This document shows positions 1 to 10,946 of a stretch of 64,000 nucleotides of DNA, piece by piece. Made by a program: the position numbers and the translations under genes. This stretch comes from Hygrophila difformis (taxonomy: Eukaryota > Streptophyta > Magnoliopsida > Lamiales > Acanthaceae). The DNA lies in assembly GCA_030278955.1 (NCBI GenBank), contig JAOANR010000003.1, forward strand, positions 33,924,080-33,988,079. The letters are read 5' to 3'. Within the stretch, counting starts at the first letter, position 1. Every line of letters begins with the position of its first letter. A model generated the notes under the pieces. It saw only the letters and a program-made list of their open reading frames with translations. It did no database searches and was not told the origin of the DNA.

Positions 1-1439
1 AACAAAATTTGTAGATAAATGTGTCTAGATTATGCATATAAAAGTTCATGGATTTTGGAGTTCATTTGATATGTCAAACGGCCGAATTTCAGAACCTGTT
101 TTAACCGATCTTTTGAGTCCGCGCGTGTACAGCGTGTTGTGGTCGATTTGTGAACACCTAAAATTCATTATTTCTAATTTCTTAAAACATGAAAGTTGTT
201 TATTAATGTGTTGTGTATCTCCTGTAAAAATTTCGGATCAATTGGCTTTGAAATGAATTTTTAATCGGCGTCGCACGAACCTGTGACGAAATCAGTTTTT
301 GAGACAGAAATTATCTTTTGTGAAGAACTCAAATTTTGACTCACTTCGAAACCTTATTTCCAAAAATTTCAGAATTTTTGGTGTGAAAATGAATTTTTAA
401 TTAAGAAAGGCGCAAACTGCGTCAAATCGGATTTTTGGAACTTGAGAAAACTCGAACTATAAAACGCGATATCGAATCTTTTGATCACTTGAAATACGAA
501 CTTTTGAAAAATCGTGTGCACTAGGCTGAGCCGATCTTCATGCTAATCATTATCTTTGAGACTGCCTCGTTAGTGGTCTCCTTACTATCTGAGATTGCCT
601 CGTTAGTGATCTCGCGCGCTGTGTTGTGGACTGCCTCGTTAGTGGTCCTACTATCTTTTGAAACTGCCTCGTTAGTGGTCTCCCATTGTTGTGGACTGCC
701 TCGTTAGTGGTCGTATGTTGAGATTGCCTCGTTAGTGATCTCCCGGTATGGTGTCCTCTTCTTAGTTTGCGGGATAAATTATAAAAGACTTGTGTGAGTG
801 TTAATTACGCTTAAATCTTATTTACCATGTTTTTAAATTACGCATTTAAATTACGTCATTAAATTATGTCCTTAAATTCCGCTTTTCAATTAAGTCTTTT
901 AAATTATGCAATTTCGGTCTTGGATAAATTAATCATGTTTTCCGCTGCGAATAAAATATGAATTTTTAAATTAATGCATGAAAAGGTAAAATCTTTGGAT
1001 TTAAACACATGGAACCCCTTAAATTGTTAGTTAGGGATTAACTTACTCGGTATATTTCTATACTGATAAACCGTTGTTATTTTTCTTTTACAGAGTATGT
1101 CGAGTGATGCATTGCATATGCACTTGGGGGAAACCATTATGGACATTTTAAATTCTGCATCGTACTGTTTTTACCGGGTCTGTTAAACCCGAGGATTTGG
1201 CCATGTTAGCCGTGATTTACTTTCCGCTGCATTTACTCCATTTATTTTCGCGCATGATGATTACTACTATCGTATTTTGAATTAAGTATTATAAATTTCC
1301 GGACTAAATCTTGAAATGTTTTAAATCTTTTACATACCCACAAGCCTTGCCTTTCCTAAGTGAGCTTGGGAAGCCGTGTCTTGCTAGGGAGATGTGGCGG
1401 TGACATCCCGGCCTGGGTTATCAAATCCGGGGTGTTACA
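1..1439 (+). repeat. 3' part of a Tekay-type gypsy LTR (LTR-A), 5' end outside window
   Basis: The segment ends in the LTR terminus ...CCGGGGTGTTACA (1429-1439), which is also the end of the LTRs at 3630, 10946 and 48317. It shares landmarks in the same order with those copies: a stretch ending in AAATTAAAAAGGCG-like sequence, a tandem hairpin block, ACTCAGTA..TACTGATAAA, GCATATGCAC, and the terminal GGCCTGGGTTATCAAA. It is clearly diverged from the 1441-3630 and 8447-10946 pair, so it belongs to a different subfamily. It has no coding capacity. The U3 start lies left of the window. At 1439/1440 it abuts the truncated 5' LTR of the next element with no PBS, so this is a recombined junction and not a normal LTR/internal border. 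Confidence 0.8.
558..742. repeat. Six-copy array of ~20-bp stem-loops in LTR-A
   Basis: The core TGCCTCGTTAGTG occurs six times, at about 562, 595, 631, 664, 696 and 724, a period near 33 bp. Its flanks are complementary and change together: GAGAC..GTCTC (558), GAGAT..ATCTC (591), GGAC..GTCC (628). The copies at 660 and 693 each pair with one mismatch or a shorter stem, and the copy at 720 is GAGAT..ATCTC again. The array sits about 40 bp before TTCTTAGTTTGCGGG, a landmark at which the other LTRs of this family carry different short repeats. Confidence 0.8.
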
Positions 1440-1440
1440 T

Positions 1441-3630
1441 GCCCGGACCGAGGTCCAGGTGGAGGCCGCGCGCTGGCCGTGCGGTGTTTGGCCTTCCAGC
1501 GCGCCAACCCCGCGTGACACCCCAGAATGCGGCCATTCACGCGATTTCGGCGATTTCTTGCCATGTTTCGACCCCCCGACTATGGAAAGTGGATTTTGGA
1601 CGGGGGAAGGAGTATTAGGAAGACCTAGGGTTAATTCCCACCCCATTTGTGGGCCTCCAAACCCTCTCTTCTCTCCCAAGACAATCCCAAAGCCAAACAC
1701 TCTTCCGAAGACCTCCCGACGAACTTCTGGCGACTTTCCGGAAACCTTCGACGATCGTAGAGACGTGTAGATCAAGGTTTACATCCCTTAGATCATTGTT
1801 AAGGAGTATTCAGATTCATTTTCTCGTTTTTATCTCCAATCCTTAATCTAACTTTCGAATATTGGACTTGTAAACACGTTCGTGACCGAAGGAGGAAGAG
1901 AACGTGTGCGAGGATCCGTTCGTAGTAACTTTGGACGAGCCGAGCGACCCTAGGATGACCAAACACTCAAGCACTATAAGTTGATGCCTTTCATATCAAT
2001 ACGGGTGGCTTAGGGGCGTCCGATTTAGTGACTTTGTAACGAAACGTAAAAATCAAACCTAAAAACCCTATCTTGCGCAATTTATGAAATCCGGTTAAAA
2101 CTCATATTTCGAGAATCCAATCCGAGAAACTCAAAACTAGACTTTGATTCTAACACAATAATCTATGTTGTGTAAAAATTTCAAACGTTTTCGTCAATGT
2201 TTGCTATTTCAAATCGCATTGAACATAAACTGCCTTGTTAAAACTTTTCGAAAACTGACAGTGAACATGTCCGAATTGATGAGCATGTTTCTATATTTTC
2301 TAGGCTGAATTGATCTTTGCAATCTAAATGAAAGTTGTAGATAATCATGCGTAGTATGCGTGTATAAAATTTCAGAATTTTTGGAGTCCATTTGTTATGT
2401 CAAAAAGTCAATTTTCTGAACTGTGGTAAAACTGAATCCGGACAGTGTTCTGGTTGTGCAATAAACTCGATTTTTGACATGCTTCCTCAAATTATTTCGA
2501 AATTGTTAAAACTCGAAAGTTGTTCGTTAGGGTGTTTTTGATATACTGTAAAAATTTCAGATTTTTTGGACTTGAAATGAAGTTTTAAATTAAAAAGGCG
2601 TAGACTGTGACGCCAAACGATTTTAAATCGAAGAGATTTTGAAATTTTGAAAGAAACGGTCGAACCTTGAAATACGATAAATATATACTTTGAAAAATCC
2701 CGTTACACTAAATCAAAACGTCATGAGATACTTTGGTGGAGGGTGAGTGCTCTACAGTGTGCCCTTCTAGCCTCTTTCGGCGTGCCTATAATGGACGCAA
2801 GATACTTGATTGAAAAACTACGCCAAAACGGCATGAGATACATGGCCTACACTCTCGGGATTATATGTATGGGGTTTCCCGAGGCTCCAGAGTGTTACTG
2901 GGTATGGCAGATACGGCTGCGGCCGCCGGACGACCGGCTACACGAGATACTTACGAAATGGCTGCGGCCCGCCGGATGATCGGCTATACTGAATACTGAG
3001 AAATGGTGACATAACGGGGAAAATTAAAAGACTTAATACTTTTACATATTTATTTTTTCATGTCTTTAATTTATGCATTTAAACTTATGTCTTGAATTTT
3101 ATAATATGTTAGATTATCAATTATGAATTTAAATGCATGTCCAAGTACACAATTAAATTATTAATTTTAAATTCTAATTGGTGAATGAATTGTTGTATGC
3201 GTGTTTAGGAGAAAATTTAATTATTTAATTAAACCCCTTTATTGCTATGTTAGGATCGACTTACTCAGTATTTTATAATACTGATAAAATTGTTGTTTTC
3301 CTTTTTCTTTTAGAGTACGAAGATAATGCATAGCATGTGCATTGGGGGATGGAATTATTAAACATTGAATTTGTCGTTTTTATGATACTGCGTATCGGGC
3401 ATGTAAAACCCGAGTTTTGGCCTTGTCGGCCCATTTTGTTATTTCCGCTTCTACATATTATTATTACTATTATGTGTGGATGAGACCTATTATTATTTTT
3501 AAATGAATTCCGGACTTGTTTTAAAACTCTTTGCAATACCCATAACCTTGCATCTCTTTAGCAAGCTCGGAGAATCCGTGTGGTGTGGCGGTGGCATCCC
3601 GGCCTGGGTTATCAATTCCGGGGTGTTACA
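1441..3630 (+). repeat. 5' LTR, truncated at its U3 start
   Basis: Base 1441 aligns with base 8747 of the 3' LTR, and the two run collinearly to TGTTACA at 3630 and 10946. Differences are scattered single bases and a few small indels, so insertion was fairly recent. About 300 bp of U3 are missing, replaced by the end of LTR-A. The long reading frames on both strands at 1356-1775 and in the equivalent 8591-9077 are not conserved proteins; I treat them as chance open frames in GC-rich U3. An inverted pair GCGCTGG..CCAGCGC lies near 1470-1503. Confidence 0.85.
2915..2986. repeat. Two GC-rich hairpin units in the 5' LTR (also 10222-10293)
   Basis: Two units of about 26 bp (2915-2940 and 2960-2986) share GGCTGCGGC followed by a hairpin GCCGG-ACGA-CCGGC or GCCGG-ATGA-TCGGC. 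The 3' LTR carries the same pair at 10222-10246 and 10269-10293, where the second reads GCCGG-ATGA-CCGGC. The position in the LTR corresponds to the stem-loop array of LTR-A at 558-742. Confidence 0.75.
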
Positions 3631-3633
3631 AAT

Positions 3634-3645
3634 TGATATCAGGGC
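3634..3645 (+). other. Primer-binding site, initiator tRNA-Met type, degraded
   Basis: TGATATCAGGGC directly follows the LTR end at 3630 by three bases. It matches the initiator-Met PBS TGGTATCAGAGC with two transitions. Chromoviruses normally prime with this tRNA, so the site supports the lineage call and marks the start of the internal region. Confidence 0.7.
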
Positions 3646-4073
3646 CCGGAATATTTTAAAACTACTATTATTATTTTTAAATGATTATTTTAAACTAAGT
3701 ATTATTTTTAAATTTATTTTTAAAGACTACTAGTATTATTATTTTTAGCCCAAAATTTGAGCCCAAAATTTTCAATCTACTTAGTATAATATTTTGAGCC
3801 CAAAAGATTAATTACTTTGACCCAATTTTTTTTTATGATAAGCCCAATCATTTTGGTCCCAAATGCCCATGTCTTAATGCTTGAGCCCAAATTGTTAATT
3901 TTGGCCCAATATAGAGGCCCAACTTTTATCCATGAATTAAATTTAAATTATAACACATTAAATTAATTTTTATTGGGGGGATTGCATATGCATATTTCAT
4001 ATAGATTTAAATTCCTGCATATCTTGACTTTGCTTGAAATATGTCTAACTCTAACTTCCCTTGTTAACATTAG
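3646..4073 (+). other. Untranslated leader with repeated GCCCAA motifs
   Basis: This is AT-rich leader between the PBS and the first ORF. From about 3749 to 3922 it carries roughly nine copies of (GA)GCCCAA or close variants (GACCCAA, GGCCCAA), separated by AT-rich spacers of 10-30 bp. No reading frame is supported here. Confidence 0.6.
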
Positions 4074-4589
4074 ATGGCCGGACAAAACGCGAACATGATC
4101 AACCTTATGATGAGATTGATCGAAGCACACCTCGAAACCCCACAAAATGTGAACAATTTCAAATTGCGGGTAGAACAAATGGAGGCTAACCTGGGGCACC
4201 TAGCTAACCTGAGAGAAGCGGATCAACCCGACCTGGCCCAACTCACGGTCCAAGTCACGCAGCTCCAGGCCCAAGTGGCCCAACTCCAAGACATGAGCAA
4301 TGACATAGAGACACAAGTAGGGAACTTGGAAAATGAGCTGATTAACCTGACTGATAGCTTGTTCCCACATGACCCTCATAGTCCAGGAGCTCCTCCTGCA
4401 GCTGACCCCGTTGCCAATCCCGCCACTGTCCCTGTCGCAGCTCCTCCTGCTGCCGCCGCTGATCCTGCTCCTGCTGGGCCCAATTGGCCAGCAAACCCAG
4501 TGTTCCATGGACCCCTCGGCATGGGCACTGTTACGGACTCGAGTGATGAGGACGATCCCATGGAGGATCCAGCCACATACGCTCCCTAG
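4074..4589 (+). CDS. Coiled-coil, Pro/Ala-rich accessory ORF of the Tekay derivative (171 aa)
   Basis: This intact 171-codon frame starts at the first ATG after the leader. Residues about 1-100 show heptad-like spacing of Leu/Val/Met/Ile with repeated Gln-Leu-Gln and Asn-Leu patterns, predicted as a long alpha-helical coiled coil. Residues about 103-145 are Pro/Ala-rich, and the C-terminus is acidic with serines (DSSDEDDPMED). It has no CCHC knuckle, protease motif, signal peptide or membrane segment, so it is not a normal gag, although it occupies the gag position. It could be an oligomerising capsid substitute or a regulatory protein; neither is shown. The open frame, while pol is destroyed, may mean selection on a non-autonomous element or simply recent insertion. 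Confidence 0.55.
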   Translation: MAGQNANMINLMMRLIEAHLETPQNVNNFKLRVEQMEANLGHLANLREADQPDLAQLTVQVTQLQAQVAQLQDMSNDIETQVGNLENELINLTDSLFPHDPHSPGAPPAADPVANPATVPVAAPPAAAADPAPAGPNWPANPVFHGPLGMGTVTDSSDEDDPMEDPATYAP

Positions 4590-5112
4590 ACTTAGGGATC
4601 GTTTGTCGCATTATTCATATTATTACCGTTCCTATTTCCCGAAGTATTCTTAACATTGCGATTCCCACAGCTTGTATCGAATAATGTTTTTTTTTTCTTC
4701 TATTAAGCAATAAATTAAGCATTTATATTATATTCAACCTCCATTATTTAAACTACCCATGTAAATTTAAAATCATTTTCTACATCCAAACACCTGGAGG
4801 GGGTTCAACCGACCAAAGGTACAAGGTATTAATAAGCAAACAGCACATATAGAAAGGACAATCGAACAAGGGTACCTCAAATCCTAACCCCTGAAATCCC
4901 GAGAAATCAACCAACCACATAAACTGAGGCAAAACAATTCAACCGCATTTCTAGAGACAACAATCAAAACAGATAGCCAGGCAGTGATACAACGAAAGCA
5001 TAAGCTATGAATCACAGTCAGTAGGATAGCCATTATACCACACATAGAGGAACCACTAAATCAACTGTTCCTCACACATGTCTAGATAAAAACGCGAAGA
5101 AAAACCATAAGA
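4590..5112. other. Spacer between converging accessory ORFs
   Basis: This is AT-rich non-coding sequence between the sense ORF stop and the 3' end of the antisense gene. It contains a short T run near 4688. No RNA gene or protein similarity was recognised. Confidence 0.5.
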
Positions 5113-7000
5113 TCACTGATCGGGAGGAGGGAACTGCCGACGCATATACTCGTCCATCTGACGCATGTAGGCATACATGTCGGTCATGGTGGCCTGCTGC
5201 TCCAACTGTCTCGTAGTAATCATATCCATACGAGCCTGGTATAGATCCATCCTGGCATCCAAGGCATCATAACGAGCCTGCCCGGCTGTGAACCCAGCGT
5301 CGATACTAGGCTGCATCCCCTGCATATTTGGAGCATCTGCGTCATCTCCGGACCCTGCCGTGGGACCACAGGGGTGGAGGTGGAGGCGGCTGCTCTGGGG
5401 GAACGACTAGAATCAAACCACCATCCTCGGGCTGTGGGCGAAGGACAGCCCGAGGCGCGCCGCGTCGTAGGGCGTTACGCCGAGCAGCGTAAGTCGGAAT
5501 ACAGTAATAGTCACCCGCATCTAACCCGTATGGATCTGTCTCCGGTGTCGTGCGAATCCCCTGCGCCGCGCACAAACCACAAATGAGGTGGACATGGGGT
5601 AATCACCCTACTCCCTCGTCCTCTCCGCATACCCCTCAGATTGTCCTCAATACAAGCACCAACATTCACCCTACCGCCTCGGGCGATAAAGCAAATGGTC
5701 TCATAGACATGATCTAGGACGATATGTCTCCGGGTAATCGGCCGGACGCGCCCTAACCATATCTGAGTGAGCTCACGCCAAGGGGTGTCCATCGTCGTCA
5801 ACCGCAGCTCATGATCGTGTTCGAGCCGAGGAGCCACCACAGTGCATAAGGTACCCCACGCAGGCGGGAGTATACGACCCTCAGGTTGTGGCCGGAATAC
5901 GCCATCGTCAGGGAGACCGAAATAGATGTTGATCGCCCGAGTACTAAAGTCTAGGTAGCGACCGCGAACCCAGACTCGAGATAAGTCTTCGTGCTCCCCA
6001 AGACCGCCAATGTTGGCGATGACCTCTATGGCTAGATAACCGGAAGCAATGCCCTCGGGATGACGTGCGAGTCCGGACCACTGAAGATGGTCCAAGAACC
6101 GGCCTGACCCTGTCATCGTCCACATGCTGTGGATGCATGCCTCTCTCAGGAACATAAGCCCTGTTCCGACGAAGCTCGTCGAAATAGAACTCCTGAGATG
6201 CCATCGAGATGAATCGATGCCTATCGTGCCGGCGAGGACGCACCTCGTCAGGGAGATCCCTGAGTCTCGGACCCCGCTCCTCGTCCTCCTCGGACTCGCT
6301 CTCATCAAAATTCAGTATCACCGGAGCGGCAGTGCTAGGGCCAGGCCGCATCGCACCGAGTAGCTCGCCTCTTGGCCCCCGGAGGACACATGAGAGACGC
6401 CAAAACAACCCACAGGAAGAGCAACATCCTGCAAATAACCAATACCAAATTATAAAGGCTAATTTCCCCACAATAACTATCAAGCGTAAATGCACAAAAA
6501 CACCATTAACATAAAATAAAAGGGCAATGCAATCAAGGGACATACCAAAACAAATTCAAAACCCATTGTGACATTTCGTCAAACACGTTATGTGCGCAAT
6601 AAACCAAATCCAAAGCTTACTTACAAAATACACGAAATCGTCCGCAAATTAAAACAATTGCTCAAGCAACAACTCATCATCCCAGTATGACACCAAACAA
6701 CAACAATGAAACCATCTTTCATGTCACAATACCACCCAAAAATCAAGAATTCCATATTATTCCTAAATACCCACATCACCGAGAAATGGCCAAAACACAT
6801 ACACATTGGGGCATAAACTCAACAAAATCAACAAAAACAACATCAATAATCACATATGCTTGCTAATTTGCACAAATCAAGCCTAAAAATAACAAATTCC
6901 CAAATTGTGCACATAAACCCTAATTTCAAAAACCCATCCAAAATCAAGTCATTCAAAGCGTAAAAAATGAAATTGGTAGTAGAAGTAGTAGATACATACC
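5113..7000 (-). pseudogene. Antisense spliced accessory gene (plant-transposon-protein type), frameshifted
   Basis: On the minus strand a leader ends at a strong donor CAAG|GTATGT (7000/6999). The matching acceptor is TTTGCAG|G (6429/6428), giving a 571-nt T-rich intron. The next exon has a good start at about 6352 (MRPGPSTAAP), an acidic Ser/Glu stretch, and a basic region. The frame then shifts near 6110 into the segment containing VRGRYLDFSTRAINIYFGLP (5860-6060). That segment resembles the putative plant transposon protein domain found in accessory ORFs of plant retrotransposons. A second shift near 5580 leads to the C-terminal parts (5342-5575 and 5113-5325), which end in a short coiled coil with PPPDQ. 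The total would be near 400 residues. It lies antisense between the sense ORF and pol. Domain identity is by resemblance only, and the breaks make it probably inactive. Confidence 0.55.
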
Positions 7001-7141
7001 TTGCAAAGCAAAATTGAAGTCGGAATCGGTAGAATTTGAGATCGGAAGAACGGATTTGAGAGAAAATGTGAAGTGGTCTCGGATGGGGAAATGGGGGAAG
7101 TGGCTCGCGCCGGGCGCGAGCCCTTTTTTTTTTGAACTGGT

Positions 7142-7196
7142 GTGCCCGCGCGGTCCCCGCGCGCTGAGGCCTCATACCGCGCGGACACCGCGCGTT
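7142..7196. repeat. Two CGCGCGG hairpins upstream of the antisense gene
   Basis: The sequence holds CGCGCGG-TCC-CCGCGCG (about 7147-7163) and CGCGCGG-ACA-CCGCGCG (about 7178-7194). The 7-bp stems are identical and the 3-base loops differ. The hairpins lie about 150 bp upstream of the antisense gene's first intron, in or beside its likely promoter, and are by far the most CpG-dense spot of the interior. Confidence 0.75.
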
Positions 7197-7204
7197 ACTT
7201 TACA

Positions 7205-8161
7205 CTACTCACTTAGCCCGAGCATAAATCGAAAATGTGGTACGACGACATGGAGTACCACACGACATCATCTCGGATAGAGACAGTAGATTTGTCTCAC
7301 ATTTTTGGACAAAACTATAAGAAGCCATCGGTACGAAAATAAAGACGACTATTGCATTCCACCCCATGACGGATGGGCAAACGGAAAGAACGATCCAAAC
7401 TTTGGAGGACATGCTAAGGGCATGTGTACTAGAATTTAAAGGAAGTTGGGAAAATCATTTACCATTGATTGAATTTTCCTACCACAACAGTTACCATGCT
7501 AGCATTGGCATGACACCTTTCGAAGCACTGTATGGACGCAAGTGCCGAAGTCCGCTGAGCTGGGGAGAGAGCGATAGGACTATGATAGTTGGACCACAAC
7601 TTGTTGAGGACATGGCTCAACAAGTCAAGATAATCCAAAGAAAGATGAGAGCCGCGCAAGACCGACAAAAGAGCTATGCCGACGTGAGACGACAAGATTT
7701 GGAATTCCAAATAGGTGATAAGGTCATGCTGAAGGTATCACCGATGAAGGGTGTGTGTGATGCGCTTTGGCAAGCGAGGGAAATTGAGCCCACGATAGAT
7801 AGGACCATATGAGATCCTAGAAAGAGTAGGAAACCTTGCATATCGGCTAGCATTGCCGCCACAATTCGCTCGTGTCCATGATGTATTTCATGTCTCGCAA
7901 TTGAAGAAGTATGTACACGATCCGACCCATGTACTCCAACCGGAAGAGATTGAATTGGATGATGACTTGAGCTACGAGGAAATTCCGATACGAATACTAG
8001 ACGTGAAGGAGAGGGTAACACGAAATAAGACCGTGAGAATGGTCAAGGTTCTTTGGTCTAACCACGAAGCGGAGACGACAACATGGGAATTAGCGGCAGA
8101 CATGAAGGATCGTTACCCGATCCTTTTCCAAGACGAGACAACCGCGGTTTTGGGGACATAA
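7205..8161 (+). pseudogene. Remnant of Tekay pol: integrase core C-half and chromodomain
   Basis: The fragment begins after the first catalytic Asp of integrase. The second Asp lies in a degraded ISDRD block near 7266-7280, and the Glu is in the DGQTERT motif (7370-7390). Then follow the plant chromovirus signatures FEALYGRKCRSPL, the GDKVMLKVSPMKG loop and [12 protein letters not shown] (7868-7903). The C-terminus (about 8040-8140) has the [14 protein letters not shown] chromodomain signature typical of Tekay. Breaks: an in-frame stop near 7316, a four-base insertion near 7755 and a stop near 7794 that separate the core from the chromodomain. RT, RNase H, protease and gag are absent. It is not functional, but it fixes the lineage. 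Confidence 0.85.
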
Positions 8162-8171
8162 CTGTCATCTT

Positions 8172-8236
8172 AAGAGGGGGAGGATGTAATAGCCCGAATA
8201 TTTTTGGATATTTTTGTCCGAATATTTTGTACCCCA
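8172..8236 (+). other. PPT and first ~50 bp of a Tekay LTR (LTR-A type)
   Basis: A purine tract AAGAGGGGGAGGA (8172-8184) is followed by TGTAATAGCCCGAATA at 8185, a Tekay-type LTR start. Only about 50 bp of LTR follow before the sequence switches. It may be the 3' LTR start belonging to the element whose 5' LTR end is at 1-1439; that pairing is inference. Confidence 0.6.
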
Positions 8237-8237
8237 A

Positions 8238-8446
8238 ATAAACAAATTCAAATTGTTTTGAACTACATAATGACCTGATCCCTTCACGGGGTACGTAGGC
8301 AACTTGGAAATTTCAATTCTGAGTTCAGTCAAATAATAACAAACAACAACACACAATAATACAATCGCTTAATTAAACAATTCCCGAACTCGCGAGATGA
8401 TAAAGCGCAACTTCGAGGATGAAGTTGATTCTTAAGGAGGGTAGAC
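8238..8446 (+). other. Foreign fragment shared with 46160-46256, then second Tekay PPT
   Basis: About 98 bp (8238-8335), containing GGGTACGTAGGCAACTTGG, match 46160-46256 in the post-pol region of the first Tat element. From about 8385 the sequence becomes the end of another Tekay interior (CGAGGATGAAGTTGATT) with the purine tract AAGGAGGGTAGA just before the LTR start at 8447. So three element ends are welded together within 260 bp. Confidence 0.6.
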
Positions 8447-10946
8447 TGTAATACCCGTAATTTTTAGGATATAAAATAGAATTTAATCCAACGAGAAAAG
8501 AGGTCTTGTTTCTGAGAACCCGTAAAATCGAAAATGCACGGAAGTCAAAAGATGACGATTTAGGAGCCGACGAACCCAAAACCGACGGACCTAAGATTTC
8601 AAACATGAAATCAATTTAAGTCGGAATAAAGTTAGGATGGGAACCATAATTCGAGAATGACCCAGAAAATCGAGCCCGAAAACACGGAATGATAGAAGTC
8701 CGAAAGAGATGAGGAAAAGACCCGACGGATCGGACCAGACGGACCCGCCCGGACCGAGGTCCAGGCGGAGGCCACGCGCTGGCCGCGCGGTGTTTGGCCT
8801 TCCAGCGCGCCAACCCCGTGTGACACCCCAGAATGCGGCCATTCACGCGATTTCGGCGATTTCTTGCCATATTTCGACCCCCCGACTATGGAAAGTGGAT
8901 TTTGGACGGGGGGAAGGAGTATTAGGACGACCTAGGGTTAATTCCCACCCCATTTGTCAGCCTCCAAACCCTCTCTTCTCTCCCAAGACAATCCCAAAGC
9001 CAAACACTCTTCCGACGACCTCCCGACGAACTTCCGGCGACTTTCCGGCAACCTTCGACGACCGTAGAGACGTGTAGATCAAGGTTTACATCCCTTAGAT
9101 CATTGGTAAGGAGTATTCAGATTTCTTTTCTCATTTTTATCTCCAATCCTTAATCTAACTTTCGAATATTGGACTTGTAAACACGTTCGTGACCGAAGGA
9201 GGAAGAGAACGTGTGCGAGGATCCGTTCGTAGTAACTTTGGACGTGCCGAGCGACCCTAGGATGACCAAACACTCAAGCACTGTAATTTTATGCCTTTCA
9301 TATCAATACGGATGGCTTAGGGTCGTCCGATTTAGTGACTTTGTAACGAAACGTAAAAATCGAACCTAAAAACCCTATCTTGCGCAATTTCTGAAATCCG
9401 GTTAAAACTCATATTTCGAGAATCCAATCCAGAAACTCAAAACTAGAATTTTGATCCTAACACAATAATCTATGTTGTGTAAAAATTTCAGACATTTTCG
9501 TCAATGTTTGCTATTTCAAATCGCATCGAACATAAACTGCCTTGTTAAAACTTTTTCGAAAACTGACAGTGAACATGTCCGAATTCATGAGCATGTTTCT
9601 ATATTTTCTAGGCTGAATTGATCTTTGCAATCTAAATGAAAGTTGTAGATAATCATGCGTAGTATGCGTGTATAAAATTTCAGAATTTTTGGAGTCCATT
9701 TGTTATGTCAAAAAGTCGATTTTCTGAACTGTGGTAAAACTGAATCCGGACAGTGTTCTGGTTGTGCAATAAACTCGATTTTTGACATGCTTCCTCAAAT
9801 TATTTCGAAATTGTTAAAACACGAAAGTTGTTCGTTAGGGTGTTTTTGATATACTGTAAAAATTTCAGATTTTTCGGACTTGAAATGAAGTTTTAAATTA
9901 AAAAGGCGTAGACTGTGACGCCAAACGATTTTAAATCGAAGAGATTTCGAAATTTCGAAACAAACGGTCGAACCTTGAAATACGATAAATATATACTTTG
10001 AAAAATCCCGTTACACTAAATCAAAACGTCATGAGATACTTTGGTGGAGGGTGAGTGCTCTGCAGTGTGCCCCTCTAGCATTTTTCGGCGTGCCTATAAT
10101 GGACGCAAGATACTTGATTGAAAAACTACGCCAAAACGGCATGAGATACATGGCCTACACTCTCGGGATTATATGTATGGGTTTCCCGAGGCTCCAGAGT
10201 GTTACTGGGTATGGCAGATACGGCTGCGGCCGCTGGACGACCGGCTACACGAGATACTTACGAAACAGCTGCGGCCGCCGGATGACCGGCTATACTAAAT
10301 ACTGAGAAATGGTGACGTAACGGGGAAAATTAAAAGACTTAATACTTTTACATATTTATTTATTCATGTCTTTAATTTATGCATTTAAACTTATGTCTTG
10401 AATTTTATAATATGTTAGATTATCAATTATGAATTTAAATGCATGTCCAAGTACACAATTAAATTATTAATTCTAAATTTTAATTGGTGAATGAATTGTT
10501 GTATGTGTGTTTAGGAGAAAATTTAATTATTTAATTAAACCCCTTTATTGCTATGTTAGGATCGACTTACTCAGTATTTTATAATACTGATAAAATTGTT
10601 GTTTTCTTTTTTCTTTCAGAGTAAGAAGATAATGCATAGCATGTGCATCGGGGATGGAATTATTAAACATTGAATTTGTCGTTTTTATGATACTGCGTAT
10701 CGGGCATGTAAAACCCGAGTTTTGGCCATGTCGGCCCATTTTATTATTTCCGCTGTGACATATTATTATTACTATTATGTGTGGATGAGACCTGTTATTA
10801 TTTTTAAATGAATTCCGAACTTGTTTTAAAACTCTTTGCAATACCCATAGCCTTGCATCTCTTTAGCAAGCTCGGAGAATCCGTGTCTTGCTAGGGAGGT
10901 GTGGCGGTGGCATCCCGGCCTGGGTTATCAAATCCGGGGTGTTACA
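8447..10946 (+). repeat. 3' LTR of the Tekay-type element (complete, 2500 bp)
   Basis: It begins TGTAATACCCGTAA after a purine tract and ends CCGGGGTGTTACA. Bases 8747-10946 match the 5' LTR at 1441-3630. It carries the paired GC hairpins (10222-10293). No protein is encoded. Confidence 0.88.

Larger units (their letters stand above)
1441..10946 (+). mobile_element. Chimeric, non-autonomous Tekay-type chromovirus element
   Basis: Near-identical LTRs bound the unit: 1441-3630 (lacking the first ~300 bp) and 8447-10946 (complete, 2500 bp). A degraded initiator-Met PBS follows the 5' LTR. The interior is only 4.8 kb and lacks gag, protease, RT and RNase H. It holds a sense coiled-coil ORF, an antisense spliced gene, and integrase plus chromodomain remnants. 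The 3' side carries two successive PPT/LTR starts (8172/8185 and 8433/8447), so pieces of at least two Tekay elements and one Tat-like fragment were joined. The chromodomain and PPT context assign it to the Tekay/Del chromovirus lineage, which is family knowledge. No five-base target duplication can be tested because the 5' LTR start is missing. Confidence 0.7.

Noticed and set aside
1356..1775. Overlapping open frames of ~140 codons on both strands in the LTR
   Set aside because: They lie in GC-rich U3 repeated at 8591-9077, encode no recognisable domain, and both strands are open, a composition effect.
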